Positions 7,998-16,381 are shown, numbered from the stretch's first letter. The stretch is 24,363 nt of DNA from Oscillospiraceae bacterium (GCA_017537045.1 JAFYLN010000168.1:1-24363), one strand, 5' to 3'. Notes: generated by a model not told the origin, from the sequence alone. Numbers and translations are program-made.

Positions 7998-8026
7998 ATT
8001 AAAGCATAAAGTCCACCGTTTGTCAA
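7998..8026 (-). promoter_or_regulatory. Promoter of the minus-strand T-box operon
   Basis: On the minus strand: consensus -35 TTGACA (8026-8021), a 17-base spacer and -10 TTTAAT (8003-7998), placing the start near 7991, just upstream of T-box stem I. It diverges from the promoter at 8073-8101. Confidence 0.75.
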
Positions 8027-8072
8027 TAGTTTTTTGTTGAAGAAAAAAATTTTGTTTTGTGCAGAAAAACAT

Positions 8073-8101
8073 TTGACTTTTTGCCGTGCACATGTTAGAG
8101 T
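8073..8101 (+). promoter_or_regulatory. Promoter of the first XRE-cupin-ligase gene
   Basis: TTGACT (8073-8078), 17-base spacer, TAGAGT (8096-8101). The start near 8108 falls just before T-box stem I. The back-to-back promoters leave about 46 bases of AT-rich DNA between the -35 boxes, a possible operator for the HTH proteins encoded here. Confidence 0.7.
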
Positions 8102-8107
8102 ATTGCC

Positions 8108-8377
8108 AATACATAAAAGCGTTGACGAAGACGGTCAGATTACACATCTTTCAGAGAGCCGGCGGTTGGTGTGAGCCGGCAGGTGAGAATCTAAGTACCT
8201 ATCACTTCCGAGCCGGAGAACTGAACGGCAAGCCCAGTAAGCTTCTCCCGTATGCCTGCGTTAAAGGATAGGACTTGTTGGAGTCTGAAGGTGGCGGCTG
8301 TTGCCGCAATTTGAGTGGTACCGCGGGTATTGTATTTTACAAGGCTCGTCTCAAGTGTTTTGAGACGGGTCTTTTTA
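8108..8377 (+). ncRNA. T-box leader of the first XRE-cupin-ligase gene, probable tRNA-Ile
   Basis: The leader has AGAGAGCCGG-GGTTGGTG (about 8153-8169), a specifier strand GAGAATCTAAG (about 8184-8194), stem III GACT/AGTC (8272-8285), T-box GAGTGGTACCGCGGG (about 8313-8327) and a terminator CGTCTCAA/TTGAGACG extended by wobble pairs and followed by TTTTT (8343-8376). The specifier reads ATC (Ile) or TCT (Ser). TGGT in the T-box predicts discriminator base A; bacterial tRNA-Ser usually has G, so Ile is favoured. A 25-base segment (8266-8290) is identical, in inverted orientation, to one in the neighbouring minus-strand T-box. Confidence 0.93.
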
Positions 8378-8404
8378 TTTCGACCATCGAAAGGAGAACA
8401 CACT

Positions 8405-10672
8405 ATGAACCCCAATAATACCATGATGCAACTGTCCGAGATCGCTGCCCGTATTAAGGAAATGCGGGATATTATGGGCTGGAACCTTACCGATCTGGCA
8501 GAAAAGGTGGATTTCCCGATTTCCAACTGTGCTGCCTACGAAAGTGGACAGGTCGATATTCCCTTCTCCTTTATTCATAAGTGTGCATTGGCATTTGATA
8601 TTGAAATGTCCGAGCTGCTGGAAGGCCGTGCCGCACACCTGAGCAGCTACACCGTTACCCGCAAGGGCGGCGGTCAAAAGACCGCACAGGAAGACGGCAT
8701 CGACATCACAAACCTTGCGCCCAAGTTCCGTAACAAGATCGCCGAGCCCTACTGGGTTCGCTATGAATACGATGCCGCTCAGGAAGGTAAGCCCATCCAT
8801 CTGGCTACCCACAGCGGCCAGGAATTCGACCTTGTGCTTTCCGGCCGCCTGAAGGTTCAGATCGGCAAGCATGTGGAATATCTGGACGAGGGCGACAGCA
8901 TCTACTATGACTCCTCCACACCCCACGGTATGATTGCCGTCGGCGGTCAGGACTGTGTGTTCTGCGCCGTGGTCCTGCCCGGTGAAAAAACCGTGGAGAC
9001 CGAAGTCCGTAAAAGTGTGGCTACCGCGAAATCCTCCGCACCTCTGGTCTGTGGCAAGTTTGTGGAAACCGAGGAGGATGAACACGGTGCACTCCAGTCT
9101 ATCCGCTTCAAGAATACACAGACCTTTAACTTCGGTTTTGACATCGTCGATGAGATCGCCCGCCGGGAGCCTGAAAAGCTGGCTATGCTGCACTTAGACC
9201 GGAATAAGAAGGAGCGCCGCTTCACCTTCAAGGACATGAAGGATCTTTCCAACCAGTATGCCAACTATTTCACTTCTCTGGGCATCAAGAAGGGTGACAA
9301 GGTCATGCTGGTGCTCAAGCGTCATTTCCAGTTCTGGCCTGCTATGGTGGCGCTGCATAAGCTGGGTGCAGTAGCGATCCCTGCTACCAACCAGTTGAAA
9401 GTCCATGACTTTGTTTACCGTTTCAATGCAGCCGGTGTCAGCGCCATCCTCTGCACCGCTGATGGTGATACTGCAGATCTTGCCGATCTGGCTGCAGCAC
9501 AGTGCCCGCAGGTGACTACCAAGCTGCTGGTTGGCGGCAGCAAGGAGGGCTGGCACAATCTGGATGCGGAGTATTCCCTGTTTACCCGCCATCTGGACCG
9601 TCCAGAGGATGCAGGCTGCGGTGAGGACACCGCCCTGATGTTCTTCACCTCCGGCACCACCGGCAACCCCAAGATGGCTGCCCACAAGCACACCTATGCA
9701 CTGGGTCACTTCGTTACCGCCAAGTACTGGCACTGCTGTGAACGCAACGGCCTGCATCTGACCATCTCCGACACCGGCTGGGGCAAATCCCTCTGGGGCA
9801 AGCTCTACGGCCAGTGGCTGTGCGAAGGTGCCGTGTTTGTCTATGACTTTGATAAGTTTGACGAAAACGACATCCTTCCCATGTTTGCAAAATACAACAT
9901 CACCACCTTCTGCGCTCCCCCCACCATGCTGCGCATGCTGATCCGCGGCGACCTGTCCAAGTATGATTTGAGCTCCATCCACCACATGACCACCGCCGGT
10001 GAGGCGCTGAACCCCGAGGTCTTCAAGAAGTTCAAGGAGGCAACGGGTCTGGAGATCATGGAAGGCTTCGGCCAGACCGAAACCACCCTGACCATCTCCA
10101 ATCTGGTTGGTACTGCACCCAAGATCGGCTCCATGGGTAAAGCATCTCCCCAGTACGATATCGACATTGTGGATCCCGAGGGCAAGAGTGTTGCGCCCGG
10201 TGAAGTGGGCGAGATCGTCATCCGAACCGATAAGAGCATTCCTTGCGGCCTGTACAAGGAATATTATCTGGACGAAGAAAAGACCCGCGATGCATGGTAC
10301 GACGGCATGTACCATACCGGTGACACCGCATGGCGGGATGAGGATGGTTACTTCTTCTATGTCAGCCGTATCGACGACGTAATCAAATCCTCCGGTTACC
10401 GCATCGGACCTTTCGAGATTGAAAGCGTCATCATGGAACTGCCCTATGTTGTGGAGTGCGGTGTTTCCGCCGTTCCCGATCCGGTCAGAGGCCAGGTAGT
10501 CAAGGCTTCCATCGTGCTTACCAAGGGCACCAAGGGCACCGAGGAGTTGAAACGGGAGATCCAGAATTATGTCAAGGAAAACACCGCGCCTTACAAGTAC
10601 CCCCGTGTGGTCGTATTCCGCGACGAACTGCCCAAGACCATCAGCGGCAAGATCCAGCGTAATAAGCTGTAA
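8405..10672 (+). CDS. XRE-HTH + cupin + AMP-forming acyl-CoA synthetase fusion (paralogue 1)
   Basis: 755 residues in three parts: an XRE/Cro-type helix-turn-helix (about 11-72), a small cupin (about 105-192, with HSGQEFDLVLSG and DSSTPHG), and an ANL-family acyl-CoA synthetase (about 240-755). The ligase is of the medium-chain/ACSM type: P-loop FFTSGTTGNPK (413-423), SDTGWGKSLWGKLYG (455-469), GFGQTET (554-560), HTGD (637-640), RIDDVIKSSGYRIGPFEIE (655-673) and PKTISGKIQR (743-752) with Lys749. It should make an acyl-CoA from a short or branched carboxylic acid, ATP and CoA. HTH-cupin proteins are normally stand-alone regulators sensing small ligands; here the sensor is joined to the enzyme. 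Start ATG 8405 follows AAAGGAGAA; longer frames would read through the T-box and are rejected. The T-box implies induction by amino-acid starvation. No classic terminator follows; a MITE-like repeat begins six bases after the stop. Confidence 0.9.
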   Translation: MNPNNTMMQLSEIAARIKEMRDIMGWNLTDLAEKVDFPISNCAAYESGQVDIPFSFIHKCALAFDIEMSELLEGRAAHLSSYTVTRKGGGQKTAQEDGIDITNLAPKFRNKIAEPYWVRYEYDAAQEGKPIHLATHSGQEFDLVLSGRLKVQIGKHVEYLDEGDSIYYDSSTPHGMIAVGGQDCVFCAVVLPGEKTVETEVRKSVATAKSSAPLVCGKFVETEEDEHGALQSIRFKNTQTFNFGFDIVDEIARREPEKLAMLHLDRNKKERRFTFKDMKDLSNQYANYFTSLGIKKGDKVMLVLKRHFQFWPAMVALHKLGAVAIPATNQLKVHDFVYRFNAAGVSAILCTADGDTADLADLAAAQCPQVTTKLLVGGSKEGWHNLDAEYSLFTRHLDRPEDAGCGEDTALMFFTSGTTGNPKMAAHKHTYALGHFVTAKYWHCCERNGLHLTISDTGWGKSLWGKLYGQWLCEGAVFVYDFDKFDENDILPMFAKYNITTFCAPPTMLRMLIRGDLSKYDLSSIHHMTTAGEALNPEVFKKFKEATGLEIMEGFGQTETTLTISNLVGTAPKIGSMGKASPQYDIDIVDPEGKSVAPGEVGEIVIRTDKSIPCGLYKEYYLDEEKTRDAWYDGMYHTGDTAWRDEDGYFFYVSRIDDVIKSSGYRIGPFEIESVIMELPYVVECGVSAVPDPVRGQVVKASIVLTKGTKGTEELKREIQNYVKENTAPYKYPRVVVFRDELPKTISGKIQRNKL

Positions 10673-10678
10673 ATTTGT

Positions 10679-10855
10679 AAATTGATGTTTATCGCACTAT
10701 GTACCGTGGACAACGTAGGGGCGACCATTGGTCGCCCGCGCAGCAGAATGTTGCGAACTCGCATTGGATTTTGGCGAATTCGTAACATTGTACCGCCGGG
10801 CGGCTGATAGCCGCCCCTACACGCACAATCGAAAGAGAGCGACAAACTGAAATTT
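10679..10855 (+). repeat. MITE-like repeat, copy B
   Basis: 177 bases with imperfect terminal inverted repeats (AAATTGATGTTTATCG at the left, CGACAAACTGAAATTT at the right). Internal arms are GGGCGACC/GGTCGCCC, an inverted repeat around CGAATTCG-like cores, and GGGCGGC/GCCGCCC. It begins six bases after the first XRE-cupin-ligase stop codon and ends about 60 bases before the next promoter, so it may also serve as the 3' end structure of that gene. Confidence 0.85.
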
Positions 10856-10914
10856 GACGTGCGCATTGTGTATTTACTACAAAAACAACTTTCCTTTACA
10901 CACATACTTTTGGG

Positions 10915-10943
10915 TTGACATTTTCACATTCGAGTGATATGAT
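10915..10943 (+). promoter_or_regulatory. Promoter of the second XRE-cupin-ligase/VOR/IlvE operon
   Basis: Consensus -35 TTGACA (10915-10920), a 17-base spacer and -10 TATGAT (10938-10943). It is the strongest of the three T-box promoters by consensus match. Confidence 0.82.
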
Positions 10944-10949
10944 TCTTTC

Positions 10950-11236
10950 AATAAAGAAAGGCTCAGACGGAGAGGGATCCTTTGACCGGCATCCTAGAGA
11001 ATTGGCGGTTGGTGCAAGCCATGATGTACGAAATCGATCTGTCGCTCCCCAGCCGGAGAGAAGAACGCGCGGCATTGCGCAAGTAGAACTCTCCCGCGTC
11101 AGCTGCGTCAGTGCTTAGGACTTGTCAGAGTCCGATGAGGGGTGTCTGTTGTAAAGCAGATGCAATTTGAGTGGTACCGCGGGTATGCTTATGTTTACTC
11201 GTCTCAAAGAATCATTTCTTTGGGACGAGTTTTTTA
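10950..11236 (+). ncRNA. T-box leader of the second ligase/VOR/IlvE operon, tRNA-Ile
   Basis: Stem I holds TAGAGAATTGG-GGTTGGTG (about 10992-11012) and a specifier strand TACGAAATCG, in which ATC (Ile) follows the typical GAA. Stem III (GACT/AGTC), the T-box GAGTGGTACCGCGGG (11169-11183) and a 15-bp terminator (11197-11211 with 11216-11230, then a T-run to 11235) complete it. TGGT again predicts discriminator A. This is the clearest Ile specifier of the three. No other terminator is visible before 18070, so it may control the whole run of genes to ilvE. Confidence 0.93.
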
Positions 11237-11252
11237 TTGCGAGGTTAGAATC

Positions 11253-13541
11253 ATGGATAATAAAATGACCGGCATGGATTATAAGATTCGGGAGGTTGCC
11301 CAGCGTATCCGCGAACTGCGAGAGGTTTCCGGATTCACTGTGGAAGAAATGGCTGCGCGCACCGATCTGAGCGTAGACGAATACATCCAGTGCGAATCAG
11401 GCAGCCGGAACTTAAGCATTGCGTTCCTGTACCGCTGTACCTTGAGCTTCGGTGTTGACTTTGGTGACCTGCTGGAAGGCCGCAGCCCCAAGCTGCGCTC
11501 CTATGACCTGACCCGAAAGGGTGAGGGTCAGCGCATTGAAGAAGCCCACCATATGATCGGCTATAACCTCGCCGCTGATTTCCGCAACCGTATCGCCCTT
11601 CCGCTGTATATGAAAGCAAAATACCGCGAAGGTGCAGAATATGAAGACATTGAGCTGGTAACCCACGAAGGTCAGGAGTGTGACATCGTCATCAGCGGCT
11701 CTCTGAAGATCCAGATCGGCAGCCGCACGGAAATTCTCCACGCCGGAGATACCATCTACTATGATTCCTCCACCCCCCACGGCATGGTTGCCGTTGGCGG
11801 TGAGGACTGTGCATTCTATGCCATCGTCCTGAGCAATTCCGCCGCCCGTGAGGGTGAAGCTGCCGCCGTTGTGGCTACGCCCGACAGCAAACGACAGGCA
11901 CCGGACAAATTGCCGCGCATTTACCGCAAATTTATCGACCGTAAGGTTGAAGATGGCCTGCTGACCGCAATTTCTTTCAAGGATCAGGAGAAATTCAATT
12001 TTGCCTTTGATGTTGTGGACGAATTGGGCACCGGCAAGCCCGAAAAGCTGGCCATGCTGCATATCAGCGAGGACGGCACCGAGCGCCGTTTCACATTCCA
12101 GGATGTCAAAAAGGAATCCGCGAGAGCTGCAAATTACTTCAAAGCCATGGGTATCAAGCGTGGTGACCGGGTGATGCTGGTGCTGAAGCGCCATTACCAG
12201 TTCTGGTTTGCCGTTCTGGGTCTGCACAAGCTGGGTGCTGTGGCAATTCCCGCTACCAACCAGTTGTTGGAAAAGGACTTCGTATACCGCTTTGAAGCCG
12301 GCAAGGTCAAGGCAATCCTCTGCACTGCCGATGGCGATGTGGCCAATGCGGTGGACGAAGCCGCCCTCAAGTGTCCCGATGTAACCCACAAGATTATTGT
12401 GAACGGCACCCGGGAGGGCTGGCGCAGCTTTGACGAGGAATACAAGATGTACTCCTCCCACTTTGACCGTACGGAGGATGCTCCCTGCGGAAGCGATCCC
12501 ATGCTGATGTTCTTCACCTCCGGCACCTCCGGTTATCCCAAGCTGGCTGCCCATAACTACAAATACCCCTTAGGTCACTTCATTACCGCAAAATACTGGC
12601 ACCGCGTCAATCCCGATGGCCTGCATTTGACCATTTCCGACACCGGCTGGGCAAAGTCCATGTGGGGCAAGCTCTATGGCCAGTGGCTGTGCGAAGCTGC
12701 CATCTTTGTTTACGATTTCGACCGCTTCGACGCAGAGAAGATTCTGCCCATGTTCGCCAAGTACCACATCACCACCTTCTGTGCACCACCTACCATGTAC
12801 CGGATGCTTGCCAAGCAGGATCTGAGCCGTTTCGACCTGAGCAGCATTGAACATGCATCCACCGCCGGTGAAGCACTGAATCCCGAGGTTTACCGCCAGT
12901 TCCTGAACGCCACGGGTCTTCCCATTCTGGAAGGCTTCGGCCAGTCCGAATCCACCCTGATCATCGGCAATCTGAACGGCAGCGATCACAAGCTGGGTTC
13001 CATGGGTAAGCCTGTTCCCCTGTACGATGTACACCTGCTGGATATCGAAGGCAACGAGGTAGAGACCGGTGAGACCGGCGAGATCTGTATCAATATTAAA
13101 AACGGTCTGCCCTGCGGCCTTGCCTACTGCTACGAGGGCAACGAAGAAGTTACCGCCGAAACCTGGCGCGACGGCTTCTACCACACCGGCGATCTGGCGT
13201 GGATGGATGAGGACGGTTTCTACTGGTACGTTGGCCGCGCAGACGATGTGATCAAGTCCTCTGGCTACCGCATCGGCCCCTTCGAAATCGAATCCACCAT
13301 CATGGAGCTGCCCTATGTTCTGGAATGCGGCGTTTCTGCTGCGCCTGACGAAATTCGCGGCCAGGTGGTCAAGGCTTCCATCGTGCTGGTCAAGGGTACG
13401 GAGGGCACGGATGCATTGAAGAAGGAAATTCAGGATTACGTCAAGAAGCGCACCGCGCCTTATAAGTATCCCCGAATTGTCGAATTTAAGGAAAGCCTGC
13501 CTAAGACCGTCAGCGGCAAAATCATTCGTAAAAAATTATAA
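11253..13541 (+). CDS. XRE-HTH + cupin + AMP-forming acyl-CoA synthetase fusion (paralogue 2)
   Basis: 762 residues with the same three-part plan as the gene at 8405: helix-turn-helix (about 12-76), cupin (about 108-195, with THEGQECDIVISG and DSSTPHG) and ACSM-type ligase (about 245-762). Motifs include FFTSGTSGYPK (420-430), SDTGWAKSMWGKLYG, GFGQSES, HTGD, DDVIKSSGYRIGPFEIE and PKTVSGKI with Lys756. The two ligase domains align with almost no gaps and clearly arose by duplication, while the HTH regions differ more, so DNA or ligand recognition may have split. The second of each variable pair (GQTET against GQSES; GTTGN against GTSGY) could mark different acyl preference. ATG 11253 is preceded by GAGG, a weaker ribosome binding site than the paralogue's. 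It directly leads the VOR operon, so it is the ligase most likely to feed it. Confidence 0.9.
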   Translation: MDNKMTGMDYKIREVAQRIRELREVSGFTVEEMAARTDLSVDEYIQCESGSRNLSIAFLYRCTLSFGVDFGDLLEGRSPKLRSYDLTRKGEGQRIEEAHHMIGYNLAADFRNRIALPLYMKAKYREGAEYEDIELVTHEGQECDIVISGSLKIQIGSRTEILHAGDTIYYDSSTPHGMVAVGGEDCAFYAIVLSNSAAREGEAAAVVATPDSKRQAPDKLPRIYRKFIDRKVEDGLLTAISFKDQEKFNFAFDVVDELGTGKPEKLAMLHISEDGTERRFTFQDVKKESARAANYFKAMGIKRGDRVMLVLKRHYQFWFAVLGLHKLGAVAIPATNQLLEKDFVYRFEAGKVKAILCTADGDVANAVDEAALKCPDVTHKIIVNGTREGWRSFDEEYKMYSSHFDRTEDAPCGSDPMLMFFTSGTSGYPKLAAHNYKYPLGHFITAKYWHRVNPDGLHLTISDTGWAKSMWGKLYGQWLCEAAIFVYDFDRFDAEKILPMFAKYHITTFCAPPTMYRMLAKQDLSRFDLSSIEHASTAGEALNPEVYRQFLNATGLPILEGFGQSESTLIIGNLNGSDHKLGSMGKPVPLYDVHLLDIEGNEVETGETGEICINIKNGLPCGLAYCYEGNEEVTAETWRDGFYHTGDLAWMDEDGFYWYVGRADDVIKSSGYRIGPFEIESTIMELPYVLECGVSAAPDEIRGQVVKASIVLVKGTEGTDALKKEIQDYVKKRTAPYKYPRIVEFKESLPKTVSGKIIRKKL

Positions 13542-13547
13542 ATTCAT

Positions 13548-13608
13548 AATTACAAATTACAAATTTATATATCTGGCTTTTATCATTTGTAACTTGTAAT
13601 TTGTAATT
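13548..13608. repeat. AT-rich 15-bp inverted repeat between ligase and ATPase genes
   Basis: AATTACAAATTACAA (13548-13562) is the perfect reverse complement of 13594-13608. No T-run specific to a terminator follows. The right arm abuts the AGGA ribosome binding site (13611-13614) of the next gene, so the hairpin could affect its translation or mRNA stability. Confidence 0.75.
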
Positions 13609-13621
13609 GCAGGATCTCATT

Positions 13622-14305
13622 ATGAATCACAAAAGACTAACGCTTTTTGCCGGCCATTATGGCAGCGGCAAAACCAACATTGCCGTCAACTATGCATTGC
13701 AGCTGGCCAGAGAAGGCAAGAAAACCTGCATTGCAGACCTTGACATCGTCAATCCCTACTTCCGCACCGCAGACAGTGCAAATGAGCTGGAGAAAGCGGG
13801 CATTGACCTGATCAGCCCCAAATTTGCCAACTCTAATGTAGACCTGCCCGCGCTGCCCGCAGAAGCCTACCGGCTGGTGGAAGACAAGCGCAGCTACGGC
13901 ATCATGGACATCGGCGGTGATGACCGCGGTGCCTACGCACTGGGCCGTTACGTCCCCTTTATCAAAAAAGAGGATGATTACCGGATGATTTTCGTGGCAA
14001 ATTGCTACCGTCCTCTGACACGGACGGCGCAGGAGGCAATAGAAGTCATGCGGGAGATAGAGGCCGCCTGCGGCCTGCAGTTTACAGATATCGTCAACAA
14101 CTCCCATCTGGGAAATTTTACCGATGTGCAGACGGTTCTGGATTCGCAGGACTATATCCGTGAGCTGTGCAGACTTTCCGGTCTTCCCCTTTACATGACC
14201 ACCATCCGCGCCGACCTTGCAGATGCCGTCAGCAAACATATCCCCAACGTTTTCCCCCTGCAATTGCAGGAAAAATATTTCGATTTGCCCGACCAGAAAA
14301 TTTGA
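13622..14305 (+). CDS. MinD/ParA-like P-loop ATPase in the VOR operon
   Basis: 227 residues of the SIMIBI class. Walker A is GHYGSGKT (11-18), lacking the extra signature lysine of true ParA/MinD (KGG). DLDIVNPYF (39-47) matches the A' region of this group and DIGGDD (96-101) serves as Walker B. No DNA-binding or membrane-targeting helix and no CxxC pair are evident. Homologues of this kind are often annotated simply as ATP-binding protein. Its place immediately before the ferredoxin subunit suggests a role in assembly, cofactor loading or control of the oxidoreductase, but this is inference from position. ATG 13622 follows AGGA by seven bases; an upstream in-frame TTG at 13607 falls in the inverted repeat and is rejected. 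Confidence 0.8.
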   Translation: MNHKRLTLFAGHYGSGKTNIAVNYALQLAREGKKTCIADLDIVNPYFRTADSANELEKAGIDLISPKFANSNVDLPALPAEAYRLVEDKRSYGIMDIGGDDRGAYALGRYVPFIKKEDDYRMIFVANCYRPLTRTAQEAIEVMREIEAACGLQFTDIVNNSHLGNFTDVQTVLDSQDYIRELCRLSGLPLYMTTIRADLADAVSKHIPNVFPLQLQEKYFDLPDQKI

Positions 14306-14341
14306 ACTGGTCTGAGTAAACCCCATTAAGGAGGAACCAAT

Positions 14342-14548
14342 ATGGCAAAACTTACATTTCAGACTGATCTGTGTAAGGGTTGCGGCCTGTGCGTCAGTGC
14401 CTGTCCCAAGGGCTGCCTGACCATCGACACCAACCAGATCAACAAAAAAGGCTATTCTCCTGCTGTGATGGCAGATGAGGACAAGTGCATTGGCTGCGCT
14501 TTCTGCGCCACCATGTGCCCTGACTGCATCATCACTGTAGAGAAGTAA
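14342..14548 (+). CDS. vorD: 2-oxoacid:ferredoxin oxidoreductase, delta (2x[4Fe-4S] ferredoxin) subunit
   Basis: 68 residues with two CxxCxxCxxxCP-type clusters: CKGCGLCVSACPKGC in the first half and CIGCAFCATMCP in the second. It carries electrons between the TPP/Fe-S core and free ferredoxin. Ribosome binding site AAGGAGG lies nine bases upstream. It is followed 12 bases later by the alpha subunit and is part of the vor-type gene set. As a short family member without extensions it could also be named KorD; VOR is favoured by the neighbouring ilvE and the form of the alpha subunit. Confidence 0.92.
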   Translation: MAKLTFQTDLCKGCGLCVSACPKGCLTIDTNQINKKGYSPAVMADEDKCIGCAFCATMCPDCIITVEK

Positions 14549-14560
14549 GGAGGTTCAATC

Positions 14561-15619
14561 ATGGCTGATAGAGTACTTATGAAGGGCAACGAAGCCATCG
14601 CAGAAGCCGCTATCCGTGCCGGCTGCCGCCATTACTTCGGCTACCCCATCACCCCCCAGACCGAGATCGCTGCCTACATGGCAAAGAAGATGCCCAAGAT
14701 CGGCGGCATTTTCCTGCAGGCTGAAAGCGAGATCGCATCCATTAACATGGTCTACGGCGCTGCTGCCACCGGCATGCGCGTCATGACTTCCTCTTCCTCC
14801 CCCGGAATCTCCCTGAAGGCAGAAGGCCTGAGCTATATCGCCGGCTCCGATGTGCCCGCACTGGTGGTCAACGTGCAGCGCGGCGGCCCCGGCCTCGGCG
14901 GCATTCAGCCCTCCCAGTCCGACTATTTCCAGGCAACCAAGGGCGGCGGCCATGGTGACTACCAGATGATCGTTCTGGCTCCTGCTTCCGTTCAGGAAAT
15001 GGCCAGCCTGACCATCAAGGGTTTTAACCTTGCTGACAAGTACCGCATGACCTCCATGATCCTGGCAGACGGCACCATCGGCCAGATGATGGAGCCCATC
15101 TCCTTCGAGGATGCCGAGATCGAGACCTACGAAAAGCCTTGGGCACTGACCGGCACCAACTGTGAAAGAAAGCACAACATCGTCAATTCCCTGTACTTAA
15201 AGCCCGATGAGCTGGAAGTGAAGAACTTCGAGCGTTATGAGCGCTATAAGATCGTGGAAGAGAACGAGCCCCTGTGGGAAGAGTACATGATGGAAGATGC
15301 AGAAATCTGCGTGGTCGCTTTCGGCATTGCTTCCCGCGTTGCCAAGAATGCCATTGTAGCCGCAAGAGCTGAGGGCATCAAGGTTGGTCTGATCCGTCCC
15401 ATCACTGTATGGCCCTTCCCCAAGAAGGCACTGAAGGCTGCTGCGGAAAAGGTCAAAAGCTTTGTCTGCGTGGAGCTGAACATGGGCCAGATGATCGAAG
15501 ATGTGCGCCTGGCCACCGAATGCAAGCGTCCCGTTTCCCTGTGCAACCGCACCGGCGGCATGATCCCCAGCCCCGACCAGGTGCTGGAGAGCATCCACAA
15601 AGCACAGAAAGGAGAGTAA
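14561..15619 (+). CDS. vorB: 2-oxoacid:ferredoxin oxidoreductase, alpha subunit (3-methyl-2-oxobutanoate type, VorB)
   Basis: 352 residues, the normal length of VorB/KorA proteins that lack the gamma domain. Motifs: GYPITPQTE (27-35), QAESEIAS (53-60, with the Glu that activates TPP), TSSSSPGISL (76-85) and NVQRGGPGLGG (104-114). It forms the pyrimidine-binding half of the TPP site with the beta subunit. The enzyme interconverts branched 2-oxoacids and acyl-CoA + CO2 with ferredoxin, and is reversible. Ribosome binding site AAGGAGG; only a four-base gap separates its stop from the next start. Substrate class (branched-chain against 2-oxoglutarate or indolepyruvate) is inferred from resemblance and context and needs enzymology to fix. 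Confidence 0.9.
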   Translation: MADRVLMKGNEAIAEAAIRAGCRHYFGYPITPQTEIAAYMAKKMPKIGGIFLQAESEIASINMVYGAAATGMRVMTSSSSPGISLKAEGLSYIAGSDVPALVVNVQRGGPGLGGIQPSQSDYFQATKGGGHGDYQMIVLAPASVQEMASLTIKGFNLADKYRMTSMILADGTIGQMMEPISFEDAEIETYEKPWALTGTNCERKHNIVNSLYLKPDELEVKNFERYERYKIVEENEPLWEEYMMEDAEICVVAFGIASRVAKNAIVAARAEGIKVGLIRPITVWPFPKKALKAAAEKVKSFVCVELNMGQMIEDVRLATECKRPVSLCNRTGGMIPSPDQVLESIHKAQKGE

Positions 15620-15622
15620 TTT

Positions 15623-16381
15623 ATGGCTATCGTATTTGAAAAACCCAAGTCTCTGACTGATGTGTCGCTGCACTACTGCCCCGGCTGCCCCCACGGCATC
15701 ATCCACCGTCTGGTAGCCGAAGCCATCGACGAGCTGGGTATTGAAGGCAAGACCATCGGTGTCGCCCCTGTCGGCTGCGCCGTTATGGCTTACGACTACT
15801 TCGCCTGCGACATGATCGAGGCTGCCCACGGCCGCGCACCCGCCACCGCTACCGGCATCAAGCGCTGCCGCCCCGACAACATCGTCTTCACCTATCAGGG
15901 TGACGGTGACCTGGCTTCCATCGGTATGGCCGAGACCGTCCATGCCGCTGCCAGAAACGAAAACATCACCATCATTTTCGTCAACAATGCCATCTACGGC
16001 ATGACCGGCGGTCAGATGGCTCCTACTTCCCTGCCCGGTCAGGTGACCCAGACCTCTCCTTACGGCCGTGATGTCAACCACTGCGGCTGGCCCATCAAGG
16101 TCTGCGAAATGCTCAGCACTCTGGAAGGCCCCGAGTACATCGCCCGTGTGGCTGTTAACAACGTCAAGAACGTTAAGAATGCCAAGAAGGCCATCAAGAA
16201 AGCATTCCAGAATCAGATCGAAGGCAAGGGTTTCTCCCTGATCGAAGTTGTTTCTGCCTGTCCCACCAACTGGGGCATGACCCCCCAGAAGGCACTGGAG
16301 TGGGTGGAATCCGACATGCTGCCCTACTACCCCATTGGCGTTTACAAGGACAGAACCGCTGCAAAGGAGGCTGCAAAATGA
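15623..16381 (+). CDS. vorA: 2-oxoacid:ferredoxin oxidoreductase, beta (TPP-binding) subunit
   Basis: 252 residues binding TPP-Mg through GDGDLASIG (93-101) and [11 protein letters not shown] (121-131). CPGCPHG (19-25), a further Cys at 52 and Cys82 are candidates for the Fe-S ligands usual in this subunit. It pairs with the alpha subunit to make the active site. Its stop overlaps the start of the gamma subunit gene (ATGA), so the two are translationally coupled. Ribosome binding site AAAGGAGAG. Confidence 0.92.
   Translation: MAIVFEKPKSLTDVSLHYCPGCPHGIIHRLVAEAIDELGIEGKTIGVAPVGCAVMAYDYFACDMIEAAHGRAPATATGIKRCRPDNIVFTYQGDGDLASIGMAETVHAAARNENITIIFVNNAIYGMTGGQMAPTSLPGQVTQTSPYGRDVNHCGWPIKVCEMLSTLEGPEYIARVAVNNVKNVKNAKKAIKKAFQNQIEGKGFSLIEVVSACPTNWGMTPQKALEWVESDMLPYYPIGVYKDRTAAKEAAK

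Noticed and set aside
8108..8377. Serine specificity (TCT) for the second T-box
   Set aside because: The antiterminator bulge TGGT predicts discriminator A, whereas bacterial tRNA-Ser usually has G; ATC also aligns with the clearer third leader.
8315..8404. N-terminal extension of the first XRE-cupin-ligase frame
   Set aside because: It would translate the T-box and its terminator; the ATG at 8405 has a proper ribosome binding site.
11142..11252. N-terminal extension of the second XRE-cupin-ligase frame
   Set aside because: It reads through the T-box and terminator stem; the ATG at 11253 is the sensible start.
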